Assembly (NCBI GenBank): GCA_000333855.2
Contig: CM007320.1
Location: 1,770,844-1,812,468, forward strand
Direction: 5' to 3'
Length of the DNA: 41,625 nt
Origin: Endotrypanum monterogeii
Taxonomy: Eukaryota; Euglenozoa; Kinetoplastea; Trypanosomatida; Trypanosomatidae
Made by a program: the position numbers and the translations under genes. This document shows positions 28,296 through 38,828 of this stretch, piece by piece. Within the stretch, counting starts at the first letter, position 1. Each line of letters starts with the position of its first letter. A model generated the notes under the pieces. The model saw only the letters and a list, made by a program, of their open reading frames with translations, had not been told where the DNA came from and did not search any database.

Positions 28296-29636
28296 ATGTC
28301 GGACCTATTTCGGCGGGTGGTCTGGGCGTGGGGGCTATTTCTTTTTTTCTTCCGCTGCGCTCTCATCGCGATAGCTGATTATTACATCATGTACATTCGC
28401 GTCGGTCGCGTTTGGCTCGGGAAGCGGTATCGCTCGCCGTCGTTTGTCCAAGGGGATTTGGTGATGCAGCTCGCCCCCTCCTCCCCGCGCCACAGCACCG
28501 CAGACGAGAAGACAATCTTTCTTCAATTGAATCACTCGTTTATTGACCGTCGGCTGTGGGCCGGCCTCAACGGGGTCGGTGCTGGACCGTCGGCTGTTGT
28601 CACTGGCGTGTCGCAGGGTAGCATAGGTTTTTTCACTGCGTTGAGCTTGCTTCTGAGCGGTGTGAGCGTTCACGGTGTGGTGAGCAACGGGCGACAAGCG
28701 CAGCAAATCCGCTATCAGCTCTCGAGGGCTGTCGAGCGTCAGCTGATGTTGCATAAGGAGTGGAGTGGGCGAACTGGACGCCTACTAGTACACGTATGCG
28801 ACATGAATGACACCGCATCTGTTTGCTACTTGAGCGACACGGTCGCAGATGACCCAGCTTTACGTATGATCATTTGCAATTCCGATCCCACTTGTAGTTT
28901 TTCGGGCTGGCTGCAGCAGCAGCAAGATCAGAGCACCGTGAATCACGTTGGGCACTATCTGCTGATGCTTCGGCTTCTACAGAACCGCCTGCAGAGATCG
29001 AGGTCGATTGCGGTTGCTCTGCCGCCGCCGTGGCGCATTGTTATCATTGCCTCGGCGGCAGGGATGGCCACAACCCCAGACGGGCTCCCAACACTTCGGG
29101 CATGGTGCTGCAGAGAAGACGCGGAGGTTTCCTCTGGCCTCTGCACGGAGCGCTGCGGCTTACTAAAGTCAGTGCTACTTTTTACTTTCTCCCTCGCTCG
29201 CTTCGTCCAGCAAAAGAGGATCTTGTCGGAGACGTGCACCGTTAACGTGGTCCACCCCGGGTTGACTCTTAGCGGTGTCATGACGGACAGTCCACCGCCG
29301 CTGCAGTGGCTGTGGGACGGGGAGGCGGCGGCCCTGTGTCCCATAACACCGGCGATTGCCTCCCTGTACGTCGCCGATCTTGCGCTCTCACGGCGCTACG
29401 AGTGCACAAGTGGCCATTATTTCCGAATGGGACAGGACCAAACGATGTTCTTCAGTGATATGGTTAGCAACTCACGCCGGCGCGCTGGATTCATTAAGAA
29501 TTCTTATTTATTTCCCGGGATACCCTGTCCAGCTGTGTCGCTGTCGCTCACCAACCAGAAATGGGTCTGGGCGGAAACTGTCAACTACCTCGCAGCACTG
29601 AAGTCGATTGATGCTCATTTTTTCGCCCTCGTTTAA
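28296..29636 (+). CDS. Membrane-anchored short-chain dehydrogenase-like protein, catalytic motifs altered
   Basis: A 446-residue protein with the outline of a classical short-chain dehydrogenase/reductase of the retinol dehydrogenase/WWOX type. A hydrophobic N-terminal segment (about 9-33) should anchor it in a membrane. The cofactor site is AVVTGVSQGSIG (T103-G111), with one extra residue compared with TGxxxGxG. The usual NNAG reads CNSD. The VNHVGHYLLMLRLL helix and RIVIIASAAG strand (Ser253) are present, but the catalytic YxxxK reads CGLLK, with Cys287 for Tyr and Lys291 kept. NVVHPGLTLSGVM matches the family's NxxHPGxxxT segment. It may be a pseudoenzyme or have changed chemistry; the substrate is unknown. 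ATG 28296 follows the acceptor by 18 nt and is the natural start. SDR fold confident, activity doubtful. Confidence 0.8.
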   Translation: MSDLFRRVVWAWGLFLFFFRCALIAIADYYIMYIRVGRVWLGKRYRSPSFVQGDLVMQLAPSSPRHSTADEKTIFLQLNHSFIDRRLWAGLNGVGAGPSAVVTGVSQGSIGFFTALSLLLSGVSVHGVVSNGRQAQQIRYQLSRAVERQLMLHKEWSGRTGRLLVHVCDMNDTASVCYLSDTVADDPALRMIICNSDPTCSFSGWLQQQQDQSTVNHVGHYLLMLRLLQNRLQRSRSIAVALPPPWRIVIIASAAGMATTPDGLPTLRAWCCREDAEVSSGLCTERCGLLKSVLLFTFSLARFVQQKRILSETCTVNVVHPGLTLSGVMTDSPPPLQWLWDGEAAALCPITPAIASLYVADLALSRRYECTSGHYFRMGQDQTMFFSDMVSNSRRRAGFIKNSYLFPGIPCPAVSLSLTNQKWVWAETVNYLAALKSIDAHFFALV

Positions 29637-30383
29637 GTGCACCCGAGAGGAGTTCTGGGGGTTAAACCCGCTCCCTTGCCTCTTCACATGCGCCTGTGAG
29701 GTGTGCATTGGTGTGGTGGCGCGCCGTGTCTTGGTCTTCGTACGTATATCACCTCCTCTGGAGATGCTAGAGGCCGGCTCCTCTCTACTTTCTGCTGCGG
29801 CGGTAGTGCAGCTGGACGGAGACCGCTGGTGAGGAGGAGCGATGGTAGGAACCGGTGAAAGGTACGGAGGCAGATGCGTTGGAAGCGAACAGGTCGCGTT
29901 ACCTGATACCACTTCCATAGGGAGCACAGTTTATGTATATCCTTTAACTATTACACGATCGGCTATTTTTCTTCACAAACTGCGATTTTTTTTAAAATTA
30001 TTAATCGACACAAGGAGCAAGTAGTCACTCGAGAGCTTCTAGATTCTGCCGACAACAATTCCTCAATCCCTCTATGCGTTTCCCTGAACAAAAGCAATTG
30101 GTCATGTCTTGCTGTAGCATGCTTTCGTTGTATGTAGGTGGAGAGGAAGAGGGGAAGAGAAGCTGAGCGCTTGCAGACGGAGATCCATGACAGTACTGAA
30201 ACTTGGGGCGGGTGAGAGGGCGTGGTCATCACGGTGTGTGTGCGTGTTTGTGATTGTAGTGAAACATTCCTTACACAAGCCTTTATCTTGATGCATTGAC
30301 AGGCCTCTCTTTTTTGATTGCTTCATCTTCCCTTTTTCTCATGCACCGCGAATGACTCTTCTTAACCCCCCCCCAAAAAAAAA

Positions 30384-30410
30384 AATAATAATAATAATAA
30401 TAATAATAAA
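30384..30410. repeat. (AAT)n microsatellite
   Basis: About nine AAT units after C and A runs. Confidence 0.95.
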
Positions 30411-30490
30411 TCTTTGCACATTTTTAATCGAACTTTCCCCACACGCCAACACAGAGACACACGGTGGCACATGTTCAGACTGCTGCCGCC

Positions 30491-30530
30491 CTTATTTTTT
30501 TATTCTTTTTTAACATATTTTTCATCACAG
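30491..30530 (+). promoter_or_regulatory. Polypyrimidine tract and trans-splice acceptor
   Basis: A strong T-rich tract (about 30491-30523) precedes CACAG with AG at 30529-30530, 8 nt before ATG 30539. This supports the later start: the longer open frame from GTG 30464 would run through the tract. Confidence 0.7.
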
Positions 30531-30538
30531 AAGAAACA

Positions 30539-31798
30539 ATGAGAAGTCAATCTGGAGTGGCCCATGAGCCACCCTCTCATATTTCGAAGAGAAGTGCCAC
30601 CAGGCAGCACGCCTTGCTGCTTCCCCAACTCTCTGTAATGACCGCTTCTTCTTTGCGTCCTGCACGCGTGAAGTCTACTACGAGCGTCGCCACCGCCGCC
30701 GCCGAAACCAACACGGCACCGGTGGTGCCGACAGTGTTTTCATCGCCAGACGATGGTGCTACACACCCTCTTCTCAATGAACTCCTTAGAGACCTTGTGT
30801 CTACTTCCTCGGCAACGACACAAATTCCACAGGCGGTCACGGTGGCGGACGCACTGAGGGCACTAGGTGGCCCGGACGCTGTAGAAATGCTCCTTGCCCA
30901 GCTCAATGATGCCTCCTTCTCGGCTGATGTAAGTGATGATGCCACATTCGCTCGTATTCTAGAGACGTGTGTGACGAGAGTCCTTGGCATCTCGGCACCA
31001 TCGATGAGCGCCATAGAAAAACATACAGTCGCAAAACCCAATGAAGCACGCACGGCGGATGCTTCCACAGATGCCCTGACTGTGAAGGTGGCTATTCCAC
31101 TTGACCTTCCCGGGTTGAAAGTCGACGCGTTCACACCATCGGCTACCATTCCGTGTGTTACTGTGGTGGATGACTCCGCGACGGCGTGTGGTAGAGGCCG
31201 TTACTCCTCGCCCTGTGTGTTGCTTCGAATCCAACGGTGTAGGGGTGTTCTCTCGCTGCGCGTTGTCAGCATACGCTTCGAGGGCACCCACCTCAACAAA
31301 CCTTCGCGAGGCACGAGAGACCTCAAGGGGGAGGATCACAGTGGTCAAAAGCCGTCGCAGGTGAAGCACAGTAAATACCCCCAGCGTCGTCATCTTTTCT
31401 ACAACACAAAACGCCAACCAGCACCCATCGCTGCAGCCAACTCGGTACCTCTACCCCTTCCAACTCTTTCCGGCGGTATGACAGAGGGCTTTGGTATGGA
31501 AAATGTTACATCAGTCGATAGCGCCGCAGCGGAAGCGACAGCGTCGCTGTCCCCTGTTGTTAGTGTAGGCTCATCGAGCCGACACACAACGGCTTCACAC
31601 GCGAAAAGTAGTCGCGAGCATAGGAAGGGCAAGTCAGCAGTGCTGCAGAGAAGCAACATGGTGGCGGTCGCTTGTCACTCAAAATCCAAAAAAGACCCCA
31701 GTGTCGTACGCTTTGATCCGCTCCGCCCAGAGGAAACAACACCCTTCAATCCACAGTGCCGCCCCTTGACGTACAAAGTCGCGATCCCCTTTTCATGA
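30539..31798 (+). CDS. Hypothetical protein, basic and low-complexity
   Basis: I do not recognise this 419-residue protein. It is rich in Ser, Thr, Ala and Val with a basic central and C-terminal part. The best candidate for a folded segment is about 75-145 (NELLRDLV, VTVADALRALGG, VEMLLAQLND, a helical pattern). A short motif occurs twice, VKVAIPL near 181 and YKVAIPF at the C-terminus, which may mark a repeated binding element. No signal peptide, membrane segment or catalytic motif is visible. Third-position GC stays high to the end, supporting one continuous reading frame. ATG 30539 is the first in frame and sits just after a strong acceptor signal. Likely a trypanosomatid-specific protein, largely disordered. 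Confidence 0.75.
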   Translation: MRSQSGVAHEPPSHISKRSATRQHALLLPQLSVMTASSLRPARVKSTTSVATAAAETNTAPVVPTVFSSPDDGATHPLLNELLRDLVSTSSATTQIPQAVTVADALRALGGPDAVEMLLAQLNDASFSADVSDDATFARILETCVTRVLGISAPSMSAIEKHTVAKPNEARTADASTDALTVKVAIPLDLPGLKVDAFTPSATIPCVTVVDDSATACGRGRYSSPCVLLRIQRCRGVLSLRVVSIRFEGTHLNKPSRGTRDLKGEDHSGQKPSQVKHSKYPQRRHLFYNTKRQPAPIAAANSVPLPLPTLSGGMTEGFGMENVTSVDSAAAEATASLSPVVSVGSSSRHTTASHAKSSREHRKGKSAVLQRSNMVAVACHSKSKKDPSVVRFDPLRPEETTPFNPQCRPLTYKVAIPFS

Positions 31799-33132
31799 GC
31801 GATATGGCTCTCTTGCGAAAAAAAAAAAATCACTCCTCTCTTCTTCGTTTGTATGCCCCCACATCCCTCACACGCACAAACCTTTTCCCTGTCTCCTCGA
31901 CCCCGGATTAGTTCGGGGATGCTCCATGACAAAAAAAAAAAAAAGAAAGTGTGATAAGAGGAGAAATCAACATGCAACAAGGTGGGAGGATCGGAGGATG
32001 TGGGAAGGCCATAGAAACAAAAGAGGTAGAGAGAAAAGGGGGGGGGCGAGGGTATCGTTGTGTCTGTGTCTGTCTGTGTGTGTGTCTGTCGATGTTTTAT
32101 TCTCTTGCAGGACGAAGCGTTCAGCCTCCTTTTTTTTTTCTCATTTTTTTTTTCTTCCGATGAACAAAAAAAAAGATAGAGGAAAGTTTCTAAAGGGGAA
32201 AAAGAAAGACAGGCAAAAAACATTCAGCGATGTTCATTATTATTACTATAAATGTTGTGGTATTTCACCCTTCTCATTCCTCCATTCCCTAACCCTCCAG
32301 CTTTTTAAAAAATTACGATTATTTCGTGTCTTCTATAACGTCTTTCATGCCTGTCTCACACTCGCACCTCTCCCACCCCATTGTCGGGTTTGGAACACCA
32401 CCATACTTTACCCAGGATCCTGTATCTTATGTAGGGCTCTATGCTCGCCAGCGGTGAAGGGCGGAGGATGGCCACGTGCGCACTCCTTGGTTGTCTCGTT
32501 CTGAGGTAACAAGCACTATGGACATCCAGAAGAAAACGTAAGATGCAAAAATAAATTAGAAATGCTGTATCATAAGGGCAGCATTCAAACAAAATGAAAA
32601 AAACGAAAATAATAATAATATGAATGGTGGAGGCAGAGGGCAACCAGGCTAGGACACAACGGTATCGACGCTTTCTCTTCAAAGCCTCTCAGATGTCCTC
32701 ATGTTTGATTCTCCTCAGCAACAACAACAAAACAAATAAAAGATTTGGTAGACGGTATTGTCTATCCATTCCCACCCCCTCCCCCACCAAGGAGTGGATG
32801 GAGTAGTGTGGACCTACACTAGGAGGGGAACATTGTTAACGGGTCATCCCCCTCCTTCCCCTAAATAGATCTTACACATCTTGTTCAATTATGCGTTGCA
32901 TATCTTGTTTATTTTCTTTTTTTTTGTATTTCTCCAACTCGTCTATTTTTATTTTTTGGTTTGTCTGATTCTCTTTTTACTGACTTCCGCTCGCTGTGCA
33001 GCATCTGAACGTATTCGGACTGTGACACGGAAGATCGACAGCAGGTACTCGCCTCCTGCCCCCCCCCCCACCACATACACACCATTCCCTTCCTCCAAGT
33101 GCGTCAAAAAAAATCAAAAAAGGAAGGCTAGC
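31799..33132. other. Spacer before the importin gene; no gene seen
   Basis: About 1.3 kb with A runs (31819-31830, 31930-31944), a G run (32039-32046) and a GT-rich stretch (32058-32085). The open frame extended upstream of the importin gene (from TTG 32881) is hydrophobic translation of poly-T and should not be read as a signal peptide. Confidence 0.75.
32912..33001 (+). promoter_or_regulatory. Polypyrimidine tract and trans-splice acceptor
   Basis: A long T-rich tract (about 32912-32985) ends at TGCAG with AG at 33000-33001, giving a 131-nt 5' UTR for the importin gene and excluding in-frame codons upstream of 33001. Confidence 0.6.
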
Positions 33133-36100
33133 ATGTCATCTATTGACGTGCTTCAGCTGCTGCAGCTTGCCTACCACGGGAGCAAGGATGAGCGGACGCG
33201 AGCGACCGCCGAGTTGGAGGCTGCAATGCAGTCTCCAGAGGCGGGGCCCACTTGCCTTCTCACGATTCTTCGCGCTGGCGTTGATGCGTCACTTCCGTTG
33301 GAGCAAAGTCTTTCAGCGCTTCTCTTTGCCAAGAATGCTCTACTCCATCTTATGCATGATGATGTCGTAACAAACACGCCTGGTTTTTTGACTGAGATGG
33401 AGTCGCTGCTCTTTGCTGGAATGCTCCGCGCGCCCGAGGGGCATCGTCGAGTTTTGCGTGCGTGTATCATGAATGTGACGAGCGGGTTTGAGTGGAACTA
33501 TCTTGGGGAACTCATGCCGCTTATTGACCGAAACCTGAACACTGTCAGCGTAGACGAGGCCCTTGGTTCCCTGGAGCTTCTCTACACATACATGAAACGG
33601 TTCAAGTCCCCTGGTCTGGAGCCTAAATCCCTTAAAATTCAGGTGTGTGCCGCGCTTGTGCGCAAGCTGCCAGAGTACATTGGCTACAATGACATCCGTG
33701 TGTACCATATCATCTTCAAAGTGAGTGAGTGCATTGCGGAGAGTGGGCTGCAGCTCACGAGTTCGACTGAGATGAGTGGAGACGCCCTGGACGGACTCTT
33801 TCAGCTCATGTTGGCTTTTCCCCAACAGCGCTACGAAGCAGCATTGGCGGCAGGTGGAAAGGTGTACACAGACTACATCAAGTGCCTCAAGCGTATTGCC
33901 ATCATCTCGCACTCGATGGTCAACGACGCAACGCGACGGAAAAAACCGGCACCAGTTTCGAAGCACTTCCTGCGCAATCACAGCGCCGCATTTCTCTCCA
34001 TGTGGCGTCAGTGGCTGCAGTTTTGTGTGTCGTCCACTGACCGGCGCACGCACCAAAAGACTGAGATGTTCGCACTTCGCTATGTGAAGCTCTGCACCCT
34101 CGAAGAGACTCTTTACACGCAGCATCTGCGCCCGCATGCGATGGAGATCATTGAGCAACTACTCTTCCCGTATGTGTGCTTCACCGAGGAAGACGAAGAG
34201 GTCTTCGCCGATGAAGAGGATTTGGCCGACTACGTCAAGTACATGATGGAGGAGGGCTTCGGCAACGCCGAGTTGTCGACACGCCAGGCCGCCTCAAACA
34301 CAATATTGGCACTCCTCGGTAGCAAAAAGAAGTTTCACGATCCCGCACCACTGCTACAGGCGCTCCTTGGCGTACTGACCGCCGGCTTCGAGTCGGCTGA
34401 TCTGGCGTCGGCGGCCAGCAACGCGCGTCTTTTCGGGTACCTACATCTCTTATCTATCCTGCGCAAGTTCATAAAGGAAGTCCCCGTCATCTGGCAAGGG
34501 CAAATGTTACAAGTACTCCTGCGCTATGTGGCCCCGTGTTTGCAGTCTCCCGTTGCGTCCGTCGCCGTGCGGTGCAAAGCCATCGTGGTGTGTCAGCGCT
34601 ACAGCAAGGTGCCCATGCCATCAGAAGAGGATTTCGCTTCCTTCATGCGGATGATGTGCGGCCTCATTCACGATGCTGACCCGCGTGTGAGGCTGGCGGG
34701 GATTGACGCGATGTGCACGCTGTTGGAACTGAAGCGCGCTCGACAGTACCTGACACCGATCCTCGTCCCCCTGGTCGAGGAATGTCTCATGTTCCTCAGT
34801 AAGGTTCAGACGACATTTGTACCGCTGGTTATCCTGCACTTGGCCACGCACTTTGCACCAGAGCTGACCCCGGTGATGGGGAAACTGGGTCACACCCTTG
34901 TTCAGCATTTTTTGGCGACCGTGCATGACATGGAACACCAGGAGATGAACGGCGAAGGCGCCCTCAGCTACGAAACGGTGGATGTGAGTATGTACGAGCA
35001 GGCGGCCTTCAGTGCGGACGCGTTACTAGACGCGGTTCTCACTGTTGTAACGAGCTGCGGAGAGAACGAGGCTGTGTTTGCTGCTGTGCGTGTCGATGCG
35101 CTGCGTCTTGTCAAGCACGTGTTGCAGCAACCAGACAACTTTGACATGATGGAGAAAACACTCTCTATATTTTTGCATATTTTGTACTTCTCCAAGGAAA
35201 TTCCGCCGGTGTGCTGGGAGCTGCTCCCTGTGGTCTTTTCTCTGGTGGACTCCGGCATTGGCGTTGACTTCTTCAACTCAATTGAGGAGGTACTGGATAA
35301 CTTCATCTCACGTGCTCCTGTCGAGTTCCTCGGCAACGCTGCGTTGATGAGCAGTACGTACAAGATGTGCGAAAAGATGCTCATTGGGGGTGTGGTTTGC
35401 GTTGCGGAATGCCAGATGGCACCGGCGCAGCTCATCGAAGCCATGCTTCACACAGCGAAAGCGCAGACAGAGCGCCCTGGGTTGTTTGATCCATATCTTT
35501 CGCAGTTCGTGGGACTTCTTCTCCAGTCTTTGCTCCACCCTGACATTCAGAGCGGCGACGTGCGCGTGCGCATCTGGATCCTCTCGGCGCTTTTGGACTG
35601 CTTCTACTACAACGCAGCGGCCACCTTCAAGATCTTGGTTGAGGTCAACGCCTACCCAACCTTCTTCGATGGGCTTTTGTATTTTTACCGTGGCTGTATG
35701 AGTCACGGCGGCGCTGCTGCTGCTGCTGCGGCGGCTTCATCTCCAGGGGCAACGGGCAGTCGCAAAAAAAAAGTGAAAAGAGAAGATGCGGAAGAAGTTC
35801 TCGAGCACCTTTCCCTCTTGACGCGCAAGGTGGTCATCCTTGGTCTTTCCTCGCTTCTAGCATATGCCACGCAGTCACACGGCGCCACGCCGATGGAGCA
35901 GCAACAGCGTGAGGATTTGGTTTCTCGCTACACGGATCCGCTGATGCGCATCGTTCAGTATTGTATTTTCACCAACGAAGCGACATACACCCCGCGTTGC
36001 GCGTTGACCAAGGCAAATCTCGAGAAGATCAGTCTTGGGGTGGAGGACGAAGTTGAGGATTATGAGATGAACGACGACGCAGTATTGGGTGTCGACGGCG

Positions 36101-36426
36101 GCGATGACACGGTAGAGGCGTTGGAGGACGCGTCGGATGACACGGACCACGATATAGATATCGCTCAGGCCGGCCTCGAGCCGGACGAGGGCGACGACTA
36201 TGAGAGTCCCATCGACGACATCAACGAGGTGGAGTTTTTCCTTAACTGGGTGCGCACGTTGCCGCAACTTAGCCCATCCACTCAGGCGGCCGCCCATGCG
36301 TTGCTTCGCCCAGAGAGCGACTATACACGTGCGGCTGAAACAGCCGAACGCTATCGCGCTTTGTGCAAAGAGCTGGAGGTGGCCATGAAGGCAGACTTCC
36401 AAAGACGTGTGGAGCCGATCGCCTGA
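33133..36426 (+). CDS. Importin-beta family karyopherin, importin-7/8-like
   Basis: A 1097-residue all-helical HEAT-repeat protein of the nuclear transport receptor family. The N-terminus (about 5-90) has the importin-beta N-terminal pattern that binds Ran. Similarity to importin-7/8 and yeast Sxm1/Nmd5 rests on the segment FPYVCFTEEDEEVFADEEDLADYVKY region (from about 345), the helix with RLAGIDAMCTLLELKRA, and a long acidic tract (about 970-1035) followed by DDINEVEFFLNWV. That subfamily imports ribosomal proteins and other cargo. A poly-Ala stretch (about 860-868) and a basic patch RKKKVKRED (near 876) form a likely disordered loop. ATG 33133 is the first in frame; earlier codons in this frame have only TTG and lie partly before the trans-splice acceptor. 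Family secure; exact orthologue less so. Confidence 0.85.
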   Translation: MSSIDVLQLLQLAYHGSKDERTRATAELEAAMQSPEAGPTCLLTILRAGVDASLPLEQSLSALLFAKNALLHLMHDDVVTNTPGFLTEMESLLFAGMLRAPEGHRRVLRACIMNVTSGFEWNYLGELMPLIDRNLNTVSVDEALGSLELLYTYMKRFKSPGLEPKSLKIQVCAALVRKLPEYIGYNDIRVYHIIFKVSECIAESGLQLTSSTEMSGDALDGLFQLMLAFPQQRYEAALAAGGKVYTDYIKCLKRIAIISHSMVNDATRRKKPAPVSKHFLRNHSAAFLSMWRQWLQFCVSSTDRRTHQKTEMFALRYVKLCTLEETLYTQHLRPHAMEIIEQLLFPYVCFTEEDEEVFADEEDLADYVKYMMEEGFGNAELSTRQAASNTILALLGSKKKFHDPAPLLQALLGVLTAGFESADLASAASNARLFGYLHLLSILRKFIKEVPVIWQGQMLQVLLRYVAPCLQSPVASVAVRCKAIVVCQRYSKVPMPSEEDFASFMRMMCGLIHDADPRVRLAGIDAMCTLLELKRARQYLTPILVPLVEECLMFLSKVQTTFVPLVILHLATHFAPELTPVMGKLGHTLVQHFLATVHDMEHQEMNGEGALSYETVDVSMYEQAAFSADALLDAVLTVVTSCGENEAVFAAVRVDALRLVKHVLQQPDNFDMMEKTLSIFLHILYFSKEIPPVCWELLPVVFSLVDSGIGVDFFNSIEEVLDNFISRAPVEFLGNAALMSSTYKMCEKMLIGGVVCVAECQMAPAQLIEAMLHTAKAQTERPGLFDPYLSQFVGLLLQSLLHPDIQSGDVRVRIWILSALLDCFYYNAAATFKILVEVNAYPTFFDGLLYFYRGCMSHGGAAAAAAAASSPGATGSRKKKVKREDAEEVLEHLSLLTRKVVILGLSSLLAYATQSHGATPMEQQQREDLVSRYTDPLMRIVQYCIFTNEATYTPRCALTKANLEKISLGVEDEVEDYEMNDDAVLGVDGGDDTVEALEDASDDTDHDIDIAQAGLEPDEGDDYESPIDDINEVEFFLNWVRTLPQLSPSTQAAAHALLRPESDYTRAAETAERYRALCKELEVAMKADFQRRVEPIA

Positions 36427-38828
36427 ACACATTGGATATCCAAAACAGAAAGAGACGGCGAGTGGCGGGAAACGATCAATAACAGCAAATCATAAAAAAA
36501 AGAGGGATGAGAGAGTTTAAAAGCTTTGAAATATGCTGGCGCCGCTGGTCATCATAGCCCCCCCCCCTCCGGTGGCGCAGAGGGTCAGGGCGTGTGCATA
36601 TGCACTTCTACAGACGGTTCACACCAAGACTAGCCGTTGCGAGCATGTTCAAGGCCCCAAGTGTTTCACGCACTGGCAGACTCCAATAAAAACATTTTCC
36701 CACTGTGTGCGTGTTTGTATGCGTATATGAGCTTGTTTCATGCATAACAGTTAGAGACAGTTTTTGCCTGGGCAATCCGGGGGGGGGGCGGAATGACATC
36801 ACCATCTCTAAACATTTGTCATATCAAATGTAAATGAAAAAAAAACATCAAATGCGCATACTGTTCTTGCAAGTAGACCAAATGTTCCCATTACGTACAT
36901 GGTCACCTATCCCCCTTCCTTCTCCACACTTGCTGCAAAGCGAAACGAGCATTGAGCGCTAGAAGCGAAGACTCGGCAGACAAATGAAGGGAAGGAATTC
37001 CTTGTGGGCCGCACGCGGCAGCGAATTGTGCATCTTTGTCTCTGTGTGGGTATATTTTTCACCGGCTGCCCTAATTAGTATTATGCCCTCGTTGTCTACC
37101 CCCTTTTTAAATTGCTGCCAACACACACACACATACACAAACAGAGGGTAACTTCGTCACGTGATGGTGAACCCCCTCACCCTCCTCACACACGCACACA
37201 CACACACAATTACACACAGATTTGATTCGGCTTTCTGGTCAGACCACTGCTTGAACATTTCTCGACTACGTGTGTGCATTATACCATCATCTACGATCTT
37301 GAGCTCTCCCCCCCCCTGGGACTCTCACACGAACTGCTATTAAAAATACAGGGGCAAACTAAGAGAACAACACGCAATAATAAACCATTTTCCACACACA
37401 TACAAACATTTTTATTTAAATCGAAACTCATTGTATCAAAAGTTTTTTTCGTCTTTTCTTTCTCTGGGAAGCTTTGGGTGCATTCCGGTCTTTACGTGCT
37501 TGTGTTTGACGTTAAACTGCATCCGATCTTTTAGTACACGCCTCTTTTCTGGCCTTTCCCCTCTCCCTCGCCCGCTCTGCTTTTTTTATATACCTTTTTT
37601 ATTTTATTTACACAAACTTCAGCTTCAACAAGTAAGATATCCTCCCTCCTTTTTCACTGAGGGGGTGTGTGATTTTCAAAAAAAAATATCCCAATAAGAG
37701 TTATAGTGTTTGGTTCTTTTCGTGTGTGTGTGTGTGCTCTTTCTAGCCTGCATCTTTGTAAGACAGCCCCCTTCTCCCCCCCTTCCACCCGCGCTCTTCT
37801 TCCTTCCCTCTTCAAACATTCATATGATTCGTTCTCTCCTCCTTCCCTTGCTGTAATTGTTGTCAGAGTCAACTCAATTTTTGTCGCTTCGAATCTTTGC
37901 TCGCGGTGTAAGTATATTGTATATATATACATAACTGAGGCTGGCTACCTCTGCTGTCCGCCTCAAGCCGTGTGGGCTCACCTTCGCTAGTTTTGATCTG
38001 TTTTTTTTTCTACTTTTTTCTTTTTCCTTTTCTTTTTGCTTTTTTTTGATCACAGTCATCTTGTGGCTCTCTCATTTTTATTTTTGCTGCTCCACTTGCT
38101 TGATACACTTCTTTTCTTTGCCTACCCTTCCCTCCCCTTCTCTAGAGTTGAATAGAGTTCAGGACACTTTCCTGGTACATGGGCGCTCTTTTTCTGTTTT
38201 TTGATTTTTTCTTTTCCGAACTGAGTGGTACACCGCCCCCCCCCTCCTTCCCCATTTCCCTCTCTTTTCCGCACGTGTTTGTGTACACAGGCCCCCCTTT
38301 TTTTTTTCGCTTCACAACTTCCCTCTCTAAGTTGTGCTCAACTAAACCGGCGGATCGTGCGGATTCTGTCTAGGGCTTTGTATATGTCTATTGGCGCCCC
38401 TTTCCCTTATATACCTCCTCTCTTTGCTTTTTCTGATTGTCGCTTCTGAGGTCTTATTTTTCTCTTTCCGATTGCTTGCATCACATCTACTCACTACACT
38501 CTGCACTCTCGCATACCATTTACCGCAGGTTTCTTTGAACATGCTCGGGGCGGTGCCTTCTCTTTTCAGAGTGTCTCCATATTCCCACCATCGTCGTTTT
38601 TGCGCTCACAATCACAGTGGTGTAAGAGTAGGAACGTGCTGTCCTCTCGATAAGGCGCTTCCCAGGGGATCTCCTCTGCCCAACTCGCTCTGAAATCTGT
38701 CCGGCTGTCGCCGGAGCGATCAGGTCGTACTCGAGACTTGCCCCACGCTCCTCCCAGGAGACCAGGCAACCTTTAAAGGAACATCGTCCATCACTGAGGG
38801 GTATTTCATCTCTTCGCGTTGCAGGCGA
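36427..38828. other. Spacer between importin and the acylated protein gene; no gene seen
   Basis: About 2.4 kb of AT- and pyrimidine-rich sequence. It has short CA tracts (37121-37140, 37190-37208), a short GT tract (37723-37736) and multiple T runs. No open frame exceeds about 125 codons. Confidence 0.75.
38800..38824 (+). promoter_or_regulatory. Candidate trans-splice acceptor
   Basis: A short pyrimidine tract (38804-38820) leads to TTGCAG with AG at 38823-38824, leaving only 4 nt before ATG 38829. A longer-leader alternative is ACCGCAG near 38528, preceded by about 90 bp of pyrimidine-rich DNA. Confidence 0.5.

Larger units (their letters stand above)
29637..30538. other. Spacer before the 419-residue hypothetical gene; no gene seen
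   Basis: About 900 bp. The first 250 bp are GC-richer and look like 3' UTR. Later it has a C run and an (AAT)n repeat (30384-30410), then the next leader. Confidence 0.75.

Noticed and set aside
30464..30538. N-terminal hydrophobic extension of the 419-residue protein from GTG
   Set aside because: It starts with GTG and reads through the polypyrimidine tract; the mRNA should begin after 30530.
32881..33132. Hydrophobic N-terminal extension of the importin protein
   Set aside because: It starts at TTG, translates a poly-T tract and lies partly upstream of the trans-splice acceptor; karyopherins have no signal peptide.
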